From Bryoerythrophyllum caledonicum (lineage: Eukaryota; Streptophyta; Bryopsida; Pottiales; Pottiaceae), in contig OZ020517.1 of the NCBI GenBank assembly GCA_963971425.1, positions 19,372,904 through 19,436,903 of the forward strand: DNA of 64,000 bases. The letters run 5' to 3'. A program made the translations under genes and the position numbers. This document shows positions 43,610-53,108 of the stretch, piece after piece. Position 1 is the first letter of the stretch. Every line of letters begins with the position of its first letter. The notes below the pieces were generated by a model, which was not told where the DNA came from, made no database searches, and worked only from the letters and a program-made list of their open reading frames with translations.

Positions 43610-45751
43610 ATGCAGTGGCTTGCTCGCCTTGCAGCCGTTGCGCATGGCGTCGCGGAGTTGGAGGTGCGTCGTCTCTTGCAGCTTGTAGCGGCCAGCTCGG
43701 GTGGCGCCGATGAGCGCGCCTGGAGCGTTCACGGGGGCGAGGCTTTGCACCGGATGGTGGAGTTCAATGAGGACTGCGGCGCTCTGCAGGCGCTGCTGGA
43801 GTGTGCGAATCTGGACGTGAATTGCCGCAGCAAGGACGGGCTGACGGCGCTGCACGTCGCGGCGCTCAACGGCCGGGAAGCGATGGTGCGCGCCTTGATG
43901 AGCCGAGAGGATTTGGACCTGAACGCGACGGCGGACTTTAAGCTGACGCCGCTCCACGTTGCGGCGAGGCTAGGACACGTTCGCGTGGTGAAGGAGCTCG
44001 TCCGCGACGAGTGCAGGTTGATTCTGCACGCCAAGACGGTGCATGGCTTCACGGCGTTGCATCTCGTCGCGGAAGGAGGCGCTCGGTCAGAGGTGGTGGC
44101 GATCCTGCGCGCGGCGCATGAGCAGAGGACGTTCAAGGTGGGGTTTGAGAATTTTCGAGATGTTGCTGGACGGACGGCGCTACACTACGCGGCAAGGAAT
44201 GGCGACACGGAGACGGTGCGGGAGCTTCTGGCCTTTTCGTCTGTGGATGTTGACGCGGTGGACGGCTATGGCCTCACGCCGTTGCACCTCGCGGTGCAGA
44301 AAGGCCACGTGAATGCGTCCTGCTTGCTCATGGGAGCTGACGGCGTCGATCTGAATTGCGGAAGCGGTGTCAGGACCATTGGATTCCAAGAAGCTATTCC
44401 CGATGGCGATCCGGGCATGCGTCTTCTTTACCCGGTTTTGAGCGACGAAGAACCGGGGCCAGTCGATGTGACGCCCATCCACATTGCGGCAATCGGGAGC
44501 CATCACAAGATTCTGAGCTCCTTGCTGAGCAGCATGCGCGTGAATCGCCGCGCCGTGGATTGTCAGGGTTTCACAGCGCTGCACCACGCTGTGGCGTTCG
44601 GAGACATCAGTGTTGTGAAGCTGCTGATAGGCGAGGCGGAGATCGATCTCAACTGCTGCGACTTCTTGGGCCGGACGCCCTTGGTGCTCGCCGCGACGCA
44701 CTCGCGGCTGGAGGTTCTGCAAGCTCTGGTTGGAGACGCGACTGCTCTTGCAGTTACGCCGGATGATTCGTTGGACCTGGCGATGCAGCTATTGGCCGTG
44801 GCCACGCGGCCGGAGGTTGCGGATTACATCATAGACTGCTTGGAAGCGTCTGCGCAGCCTGAATGCTCGTTGGTGCACTGGGCGGCGAAGAGTGGGAATA
44901 TGGCGCTAATGAAGCTCGTTCTGGCGTGGAAGCCGGAGGCTGTGAACGCGACGGACGGGAGGAAGAAGCGGACGCCGCTGCATTTGGCCGCCATCCATGG
45001 CCACACGGAGCTCGTGCAGATCCTGTGCAGGGGGAAGCACTGGCCCTTGCGAGCCGCGGAGGTTGACAAGAAGGGCGCCCTTGCGCTGGACTACGCATTC
45101 GAGCAGGGGAAGCGGGCGCGCGAGATCCAAGCGGGGCTGCTCCAGAGGCCTGACGTGAAGGAGTACATGGAGAGGATCTACAGGCTGGACATGAACACCA
45201 TGAACGCGCTCTTCGTCGGGGCGACGCTCTTCGCGAGCGTAACCTTTGTCGGATGGATGCAGCCACCGTTAGGATTCGCCGAGGATTACCGATACCCACT
45301 GGAATCGCCTCCGGCTCGGGAAGGTACGTACGCCGTGTACGTGAAGTTCAGCAACGTCAACGTGCGGCTATTCTTCATCTTCAACACCCTGTCGTTCATC
45401 TTGTCCCTGCTCACCATCTTCCGGGGGATCGAGACGCTCGCCAGACACCGCAGGGAGCTCGAAGCCGGGTACATGCCGCGGATCTTGCGAGCCGATATCC
45501 GTCACTGCTACATCTACTTCTGCCTGTCTACCAGCTTCATCATCGCCGCCTTCGAACAGGCCTTCCGCGCCGACGTGCCACCCAACGAGATGTGGTATAT
45601 CCCCCTCATCATGTACACGCTGTGGGGCTCCTGGGGCCTTCTGTGCATCCGCAAGGCGCGCAAGTACAGGAAGCGCAAGGTCAAGGAGTGGAGGCGCAAG
45701 TGGAAACGCATTCGCAAGCGCATCGTATCTCAATTCAAGAGGCTCTTGTAG
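43610..45751 (+). CDS. Ankyrin-repeat membrane protein with PGG-like domain, copy B
   Basis: Intact 713-codon twin of 9653-11794 with the same start, ankyrin repeats and PGG-like region. Residue changes against copy A are unevenly spread: nine in the first 569 residues, twenty in the last 144. The clustered changes lie in and around the three final membrane segments and basic tail, among them Ile to Arg, Val to Asp, Leu to Arg, Ile to Lys, Cys to Tyr and Met to Arg. In that C-terminal stretch I see only two synonymous codon changes. Both copies keep full frames, so both are probably expressed. Divergent membrane segments could mean altered partners or gene conversion from another paralogue. 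Confidence 0.92.
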   Translation: MQWLARLAAVAHGVAELEVRRLLQLVAASSGGADERAWSVHGGEALHRMVEFNEDCGALQALLECANLDVNCRSKDGLTALHVAALNGREAMVRALMSREDLDLNATADFKLTPLHVAARLGHVRVVKELVRDECRLILHAKTVHGFTALHLVAEGGARSEVVAILRAAHEQRTFKVGFENFRDVAGRTALHYAARNGDTETVRELLAFSSVDVDAVDGYGLTPLHLAVQKGHVNASCLLMGADGVDLNCGSGVRTIGFQEAIPDGDPGMRLLYPVLSDEEPGPVDVTPIHIAAIGSHHKILSSLLSSMRVNRRAVDCQGFTALHHAVAFGDISVVKLLIGEAEIDLNCCDFLGRTPLVLAATHSRLEVLQALVGDATALAVTPDDSLDLAMQLLAVATRPEVADYIIDCLEASAQPECSLVHWAAKSGNMALMKLVLAWKPEAVNATDGRKKRTPLHLAAIHGHTELVQILCRGKHWPLRAAEVDKKGALALDYAFEQGKRAREIQAGLLQRPDVKEYMERIYRLDMNTMNALFVGATLFASVTFVGWMQPPLGFAEDYRYPLESPPAREGTYAVYVKFSNVNVRLFFIFNTLSFILSLLTIFRGIETLARHRRELEAGYMPRILRADIRHCYIYFCLSTSFIIAAFEQAFRADVPPNEMWYIPLIMYTLWGSWGLLCIRKARKYRKRKVKEWRRKWKRIRKRIVSQFKRLL

Positions 45752-45885
45752 CTAGAAGCCTATGCATACTCGGATAAACAGCTCGGCTGGACATGTACAG
45801 AATACACTCCGAGGTATGCCGGAATCCTCTCCGAGGTAGTGCCGGTATGTCTCCCATCTCTGGTACCCCTGTTGTACAAAGTGTG

Positions 45886-46394
45886 AAATTAGGTAACTCA
45901 GGATTTGTAAGCTTATCATCGCCTTGAAGGAAGTGTGTTGCTTGTTCGTGTAACAAGCTGACGATATTCGTACGTGATTCAACCGGCGTAACTCTGCAAG
46001 TGTGAGTGTAGTGACTCGATGCTTGCAAGTTCGATGTGAGTCAGGAGCAAAAGCAATGATGGAAGTGCTCAAGTTTGCAATGACGGAGTAAAATAGTGTT
46101 CGGGGTACAGAGTCTTTCCTGATCAGTTTGCACCTACATCCTTGTCATTGTCCGCCGGATGCACATTTCTGGTAGAACTCAACTTCTGAGACGCAGTGGG
46201 CTAGAGGAATTAGTCTCACATGGAGATACCTAGTATAACGGCATTCATAATTTACCTGCCAAAATGAGGTTCTGAGTCTGGAACAATCTAAACATGCGTG
46301 AGCTTCCAATTCTACTTCTACAGTTGCCGATAAATTGTATATTTCCAATCAATCTCGATATTACATCCTCCAGTATTACATACCAACGGGATGA
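45886..46394. other. Intergenic, nothing recognised
   Basis: Sequence between the end of duplication block B and the left arm of the HMA inverted duplication. Short open frames only. Confidence 0.5.
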
Positions 46395-46633
46395 CTCAAT
46401 TTGAGCCCTTCAATTTTTCTCGAACTAATGTGTGCTACATCCTCTAGTATGTACTCAACTCAATTTATCACCTCACAAATACAACTAAAACTTCTCGCCC
46501 GACCCGGAGCACCTGCCTCTCACGATTCCTCTTGGTTCAGAACGTGCTCGCTAACACTATCTCCGCCACCACCTAACTCTGCAATCAGCTGCAGTGCTGC
46601 TGTAGACCAAAATTGAAGAGAAACTGTAATCTC

Positions 46634-47646
46634 TCAGTAGCGGTTGAACATCGGATACTCTTCCACGTATTGCTCCTCAGTGTAATAATTCTCCGCCAAA
46701 GGGGGCACCGCATCGTACCGCAACGATCGGCCCCGCGGTACATCACGGAACCATATCGTGCTGGAAGGCGACACCCCATCGACCTCGTATCTATTTCTGT
46801 AAGAGAATCCATCGTCACGGTAAGAACCGTACTTCTTTCTGTAGTCTGAGACCCTATCGTCATAAGAGGCGTAGCTCGTTCTGTAAGAAACCCCATCGTC
46901 ATATGAAGCGTGGTTCGTTCGCTGAGAGGGTCCTCGAGAGTTTCGTGGACGGAGGTCGGAGTATGAGACCCCATCGTCATAAGAGTCTACGTGGTTCTTT
47001 CTGTGAGAGCTGGAGCCGCGGTTGTAAGAGACCTGGCTCGGGGCGGACCGGTACACCGTCTCGTGGCTGGGGTAGTCCTGCTTGTGAGAGATTTTCTTGT
47101 GGTGGTTATGGCTGTGGCTGGATTTCGCGGTTGGGCTGCTCCCGCCCCAGAACTCGGATTTCTTCTTGATGCGCTTCATCTTCTTGAGCGCTTGGAGCGG
47201 GTCCACGAACCCCGTCACGGCCGCTCGCTCGCTGAACTGATCGGCGAACACCTCGTACACGCCTTCCAGCTCCGAGAGCTCCTCGCGGACTTTCTCCTCG
47301 CACTTCGAGCAGCACATGGGAACTCGGAACTCGTATGTCTGAAACGAGCACGGAACAGCTTCAATGCAAACGAACTTTCCAGTAGCCGATCAATTCAGAC
47401 CAATTCAAAGAAAGCATCACGCATTGGAAGGCGAGGTAACGTACCGGAAGCGTTCGCCCGGAGGAACGGCGATCGTAAGGACCCCGAGAACAGTCGATCT
47501 CCCCCCAGTGCGGCTGCTCGTTGCCACCGTAAAAGAACTGCAATGTTCAACCAACAGGATCAGCACACCGAGCACTGAGAAAAACGAATAGAAACAAACA
47601 TCTACCACTGACACTGGATACACACCTCATTCATCTGCATTGTCAT
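46634..47646 (-). CDS. HMA-domain (heavy-metal-associated) protein, copy 1
   Basis: Three exons with GT-AG introns: 47646-47626 (MTMQMNE), 47537-47445 (FFYGGNEQPHWGEIDC...), 47338-46634; 272 codons. Exon 3 begins TYEFRVPMCCSKCEEKV, the beta-strand and MxCxxC metal-binding loop of the HMA fold (about residues 39-100), continuing VREELSELEGVYEVF to ALKKMKRIKKKSEFW. The tail is low complexity: a His/Ser/Lys segment (SSHSHNHHKKISHK), then repeated YDDGVSY/YDDRVSD units rich in Tyr, Ser, Arg and Asp. It resembles HIPP-like metallochaperones but lacks a C-terminal CaaX box (ends EEYPMFNRY), so prenylation is not expected. A role in binding Cu, Zn or Cd is inferred from the family. A TATA box is at 47788-47794. 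Confidence 0.88.
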
Positions 47647-47787
47647 CGTAGTGAAACAAGTGGTGAGCGATCGCAGTTCGACACACTAGGCCCACTGCTT
47701 CAAAACTGAGCCTTGACGCTTACAAGCTCAAGCTCTAGTGAAGGTCAGAATAGAATGCGTTGAAGGGAATGAGAGGAGTTGCGGAGC

Positions 47788-47794
47788 TTATATA
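47788..47794 (-). promoter_or_regulatory. TATA box, HMA copy 1
   Basis: On the minus strand the sequence reads AAATATATAAGCTCC, about 140 bp upstream of the ATG at 47646. The same element and spacing recur in copy 2. Confidence 0.65.
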
Positions 47795-48818
47795 TTTCGA
47801 GGAGCTAGCACGCGAAGGCGCGTTCACAGCAGGACGCAGCTGGTGGGGGCAGCTGGGATGGGCTCATGATCGGCCTGATCGGGGAAGCTGCTGAAGGCTG
47901 ATTCCTGGCAGCACATGGGGTGGTGCATGAGGACAACGGGTGATAGCTCCCTCAACGGCAGAGCACGGAGGTGCGGGGCGGTGCAGCAGCGGCAAGGTCC
48001 TCGATGGATGTGACAGCCTCCAGCTACTTGCTCATCGATACCAACTTGGTACGATCACAGTGTAAGAAAATCTGGAATGAACTGTCGTCGTGCTTTCTGT
48101 GAGCCAACTCATGCTTTCTAGTTCACATGAATCCAACTTACTGTATCTCATTCATCCGCGAGCTTCGACGTCGATGCCCGGAGTTCCTGCAGTGGATGTC
48201 AGGTTCTGACGAGCGGACATTCCAATGCCACGGCGCTTACGGTGTAGATTTAAGTCATGTGTCCAATAATGCTACGCTAAGTCAGTCAAGGGACTGGTTT
48301 TTTTAACAGGGTTGGTGGTGTTTGATGAACCAGTCAAAAGAAGGGATTTGGGTAATGGAAACCAAAAAAAAAGGAACTTTGACCAGACTATGGATTTTAT
48401 CGTTCTTATGGAAATACCCTAGATGGAATGTAATTCTGTTTGACCTCGAATTCCGTTTCATTTTCTGCAGATTCCGCTCACTTGGCAGAGGAAAGATGGA
48501 GATGTAGACTGTGTTTTAAAGTTTTGGCAACGGTAGAACTATTGAGGTGATGAATATCCATGTGACGGAATTGGAATGTGAAATATCGCATCTGCTAGAA
48601 AAGATAACCACCGATAATACCCAATTCCGGAAAATTGTACTCGTTGATCGTCTCTTACTGGCATCCTTTAAGAAGTTTTGGCAAGATTTTGCTGGCTCGT
48701 GACTCGATGCAAGGACTTGTACAGCTCTCGCCTACATTCTTGCGTGCTCAGTGTTGCAGGCTTCAGCTGCAACTGTGTGACTTGTCTCGATGTGAGGCTA
48801 TTTGTCGTTTGCAATTAT

Positions 48819-49162
48819 GGTAAGCCTCCCCATAACCCAGAAAAACCCATAGCCAACGCCTGTAAAATTGGGGTATATCCAACCCTCTTCCATCCCGTTA
48901 CCACCAACTCAGCTCCAAATGGAGGTTTACTATTAGTCAAGACCCTTACTTTTGGTCCTTGGTTACCTACTGCTGGCCACCCACTAGACATGGCTGCACA
49001 GTTTGAAAATTCATAACTAATTTTGTTTTCATCGAAAAAATATGAAATCACTCGGGTTTGAATTGTAATTCTATTGGCTATCACTGGAAAATAATAGTAT
49101 AATTATCTCCTCTCTCCATATATGCACATTCCTTAACTTGTCGGTTTAAGGGGGGGCTTACC
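48819..49162. mobile_element. 344-bp MITE with GGTAAGCC ends
   Basis: Left end GGTAAGCCTCCCCATAACC; right end, inverted, GGTAAGCCCCCCCTTAAACC. Flanked by TTAT on both sides (48815-48818 and 49163-49166). A related piece, inverted, follows the right HMA arm at 52934 to about 53108. Superfamily unknown. Confidence 0.7.
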
Positions 49163-49390
49163 TTATTGGCTTGTATGATATCTTCATGCTGTGTCTTTTC
49201 CGTGGATTTCAGTGTCCTCATACCGCAACAACCTTTCACAGTCGATGCATGTGCACGAAAGCTGGTGGCAAAAGACAGACTTGGAGTAACTGTGGAAGAT
49301 ATTGGTGGCATTCGAGGAGGCAATCTCGTCTTGAGAAAGGCCATGTTGATATTGTAAATGCTCTGCCATTCGAATTAGGAAGTTTTTTAA

Positions 49391-49597
49391 CCTCTGAAGG
49401 ACCAAGTGTTCTTTCGGGGGCCAAAAATCTTCACTTTAAATGCAATTATCTTTCAATCCGCACGGTGGATATTCAAAATATCTTTAACACATCATTTCAT
49501 AGAAGTTTTGAAGAAGATCCTATGGTTACATTCTCAAAAAGTTCATCAAGTTGGCAAATTTTTGAGATTTCTCAAAAATGTCTTGGACCTTTAGGGG
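49391..49597. mobile_element. 207-bp relative of the TTAA-flanked element
   Basis: Ends CCTCTGAAGGACCAAG and, inverted, CCCCTAAAGGTCCAAG, matching the ends of 41985-42911. Flanked by TTAA on the left and TTAG on the right, consistent with a mutated duplication. Confidence 0.65.
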
Positions 49598-51526
49598 TTA
49601 GTAATGAACTATTTATCTCTTGTTTTAAGATCTATTCGTCAAACTAGGGTTTTCATGAAGGTGAAAGGGGGTGACCTTGCATGTCACCTTATACTTTATG
49701 ATCATATTTATATAATTAGAACCACATGAATGACATGGTTTGGGAAAGGTGTGGGGAACTATCATTTAGTTCTTTAGGAACTTGGGGTACTATGGGAAAC
49801 TTTGGCTTGCATTGAGTAAGGTCCAAAACGTAGACTACCATCACTACATTTCATTGGTGTCAAAAAATGGGAGCATGAAATTCTTCATGTATTTAAATCT
49901 CATCTTACCTTTCAATTTTCTTCCTTCTTAAAAACTCTAATTTTGTTTATGGAATCTCAAGTAGGTGTATCGTCAGATATAGAAGATTATGTTGGTGACG
50001 ATATAGAAGATAATGCTGAATGCTGAGGTAAAAATCAATGAGATCAAATAAGGAATAATTGAAGTATAATAAGGAATAAAAAGGAATAAGGAAATCCTCT
50101 ACAAGGACAATTTTGTAGCAAAAATTGAAGAACTGATTGGGCTAAGCTTGGACTTCAAGGATGATCAATTTTTTTAAAGGCCATGGTGATGGCAAATTTT
50201 CAAGGAGCTTGAAGACTTGAGGTTGAAGTTCTTAACCAATCTAAACCTCTACAGGACAAAATGTCTACAAATTATGGGCTTATTTGAACCATGGCAACTT
50301 TCTACAGTTTCAATTTTCAACAATTTTCTTTGAGATTTTTATTATAGAATGGTACTTGTACAAGTTTTGTAGGAGTACAATTATTTTTTAATCCAACATT
50401 TGATGAAAACGTTATGCAACTCAAAGGAGTTTTATGGGAAGGCTAGTAGATTGGGAAGTTTAGTAAAGTTACTCCAAAAAAGTTAAAACTTGGTTACAAC
50501 TAAATAACATGTTAACTTCCTTCAGATTTTACTAAAGAAACTTTCTATGGTGCAAACATTTCACAACAAGAAGAGTCAATGTTTTTGGGCAGTGTGCAAA
50601 AGAAATCCATTCTTTTACATAAATAAACATAGAATTTTAAGTTATTTTACTCCTCTTCTATCTCAAGAAGATATAACAATATTTATGTTCACAATTTAGA
50701 TTAAGATTTCATATGAAATTGAGATCACAAAAAAATAAAAAATTTATTTGTGTTATTTCAAACCCCTTCACATTGCAAATAAAAAATTCATACATTAAAC
50801 ACTGTTAACATGACTAAATTTTATAAACATCATACATATTGTGATGGTAAAGAATATCAAATTTGCACAGTGTAAAAACCTCATATTATCAGCAATAAAA
50901 ACTTAGAGTGCTAACCTTGTAAAATCTAGGCACAAAACAACCATTGAAAATATCTTAAATGCTATAATCTTCTAATTGGTCTGGTCAAAAACAATAGAAC
51001 AACATGATATGTTTGTGTACTAGTAAAGTATACAAGATCCTACGGATAATAGGGGAATGAGATCATTTATTTGTGATTCTGATATGTTGGCAATAAACAA
51101 GCCTTCCTAGGGGGTTGAATTTAAATAAATAGTGCCAAGTGCAACCTACTAAATACCCCTAATGAGTGTTGCACCAAGGGAGGCTTAGAAAACTCATTCC
51201 ATATTTTATGATCCTAATGTTGAAGCTCTTCAAGTAAAACCTTTCGAGTGAGAAAAAAATTGTTGGAAGGGGGCCCTATTTTTACCACGAAGGTGAAGCC
51301 ACGAAGAGTAACCAGAGTCCATCGAGGACCTTGCCGCTGCCGCACCGCCCCGCACCTCCGGCGTTCGCTGCCAGTGAGTGGCCAATCACCGGTTGCTCTA
51401 GTGCACCTCCCCATGTGCTGCCAGGAATAGGCCTTTCGCAGTTTCCATGATCTTGCAACTGTGAGACCATCCCAGCTGCCCCCACCTGCGTTCGCTCTGA
51501 ACGCGCTTTCGCGTGCTAGCTCCTCG

Positions 51527-51533
51527 TATATAA
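51527..51533 (+). promoter_or_regulatory. TATA box, HMA copy 2
   Basis: TATATAAG within CCTCGTATATAAGCACTGC, about 137 bp upstream of the ATG at 51670. Confidence 0.7.
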
Positions 51534-51669
51534 GCACTGCATCTCCTCTCATTCTCTTCAACGCATTCTACTCAGACCTTTACTAGAACTTGAGCTTGAA
51601 AACGTCGAGGATTGGTCTTGAAGGAGTGTGCCTGTGTCGAGCTGCGATCACTCACCACTTGTTTCCACG

Positions 51670-52724
51670 ATGACAATGCAAATTATGAATGAGGTGTGTA
51701 CAGTACAATGCAGGTTTCTGGTGTCCAGTGTTGGTAGATGTTTGTTTTCATTCATCTTTCATTGTTTTTCTCAGTGCTCGGTGTGCTGATCCTGTTGGTT
51801 GAACATTGCAGTTCTTTTACGGTGGCAACGAGCAGCCGAACTGGGGGGAGATCGACTGTTCCCGGGGTCCTTACGATCGCCGTTCCTCCGGGCGAACGCT
51901 TCCGGTACATTACCTAGCCTTCCAATGCGTGATGCTTTCTTTGAATTGGTCTGAACTGATCAGGTACTGGGAAGTTCGTTTTTATTGAAGCTGTTCCGTG
52001 CTTGTTTCAGACATATGAGTTCCGGGTTCCCATGTGCTGCTCGAAGTGCGAGGAGAAAGTCCGCGAGGAGCTCTCGGAGCTGGAAGGCGTGTACGAGGTG
52101 TTCGCCGATCAGCTCAGCGAGCGAGCGGCCGTGACGGGGTTTGTGGACCCGCTCCGAGCGCTCAAGAAGATGAAGCGCATCAAGAAGAAATCCGAGTTCT
52201 GGGGCGGGAGCAGCCCAACCGCGAAATCCAGCCACAGCCACAACCACCACAAGAAAATCTCTCACAAGCAGGACTACCCCAGCAGCATCGGCCACGAGAC
52301 GGTGTACCGGTCCGCCCCGAGCCAGGTCTCTTACAACCGCGGCTCCAGCTCTCACAGAGAGTACCACGTAGACTCTTATGACGATGGGGTCTCATACTCC
52401 GACCTTCGTCCACGAAATTCCCGAGGACCCTCTCACCGAACGAACCACGCTTCATATGACGATGGGGTTTCTTACAGACCGAGCTACGCCTCTTATGACG
52501 ATAGGGTCTCAGACTACAGAAAGATGTACGGTTCTTACCGTGACGATGGATTCTCTTACAGAAACAGATACGAGGTCGATGGGGTGTCGCCTTCCAGCAC
52601 GATATGGTTCCGTGATGTACCGCGGGACCGATCGTTGCGGTACGATGCGGTGCCCCCTTTGGCGGAGAATTATTACACTGAGGAGCAATACGTGGAAGAG
52701 TATCCGATGTTCAACCGCTACTGA
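51670..52724 (+). CDS. HMA-domain (heavy-metal-associated) protein, copy 2
   Basis: Exons 51670-51693 (MTMQIMNE), 51812-51904 (FFYGGNEQPNWGEIDC...) and 52011-52724; 276 codons. All junctions are GT-AG and in phase 0. Exon 3 has TYEFRVPMCCSKCEEKV with MxCxxC, and the same His-rich and YDDGVSY-rich tail. Against copy 1 it has a few small insertions in the tail (for example SIG before HETVY) and scattered substitutions. Both copies keep the metal-binding cysteines and complete frames. The tail has no CaaX motif. Function as a metallochaperone or metal-responsive adaptor is inferred. Confidence 0.9.
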
Positions 52725-53108
52725 GAGATTACAGTTTCTCTTCAATTTTGGTCTACAGCAGCACTGCAGCTGATTGCAGAGTTAGGTGGTGGCGGAGATA
52801 GTGTTAGCGAGCACGTTCTGAACCAAGAGGAATCGTGAGAGGCAGGTGCTCCGGGTCGGGCGAGAAGTTATAGTTGTATTTGTGAGGTGATAAATTGAGT
52901 TGAGTACATACTAGAGGATGTAGCACACATTATGGTAAGCCCCCCTAAAACCTACAAGTTAAGGAATGTGCATATATGGAGAGAGGAGATAACTATACTA
53001 TTATTTTTCAGTGATAGTTAAGGGAATTACAATTCCAACCCAAGTGATTTCATTTTTTTTTTTTGATGAAAACTGAATTAGTTATGAATTTTCAAACTGT
53101 GTAGCCGG

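Larger units (their letters stand above)
36424..45885. repeat. Segmental duplication, block B
   Basis: Colinear with 2205-11940. The left edge is MULE-2, so the start of the retrotransposon fragment is cut (it begins at the equivalent of about 2797). Carries two extra small elements (40692-40936 and 41985-42911) and lacks the equivalent of about 4115-4780. Homology stops near 45885. Confidence 0.85.
46395..48010 (-). repeat. Left arm of HMA-gene inverted duplication
   Basis: Matches 51300-52932 in inverted orientation through the 3' flank, all three exons, both introns, TATA box and about 250 bp of upstream sequence. The arms are diverged upstream of the promoter and nearly identical in exon 3. 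The 3.3-kb spacer is 48011-51299. Confidence 0.88.
48011..51299. other. Spacer of the HMA inverted duplication
   Basis: No clear gene. A 63-codon frame (49166-49357) follows an AG acceptor-like site and contains DACARKLVAKDRLGVTVEDIGG, which looks protein-like but is unrecognised. Two small elements (48819-49162, 49391-49597) lie here. 49600-51250 is very AT-rich and empty. Confidence 0.45.
51300..52932 (+). repeat. Right arm of HMA-gene inverted duplication
   Basis: Inverted match to 46395-48010. The match ends at a TTAT site next to a GGTAAGCC-ended element fragment (52934 to about 53108), itself related to the element in the spacer. Confidence 0.88.

Noticed and set aside
51214..51561. 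115-codon minus-strand frame
   Set aside because: It overlaps the promoter of HMA copy 2; the homologous region of copy 1 does not keep the frame.
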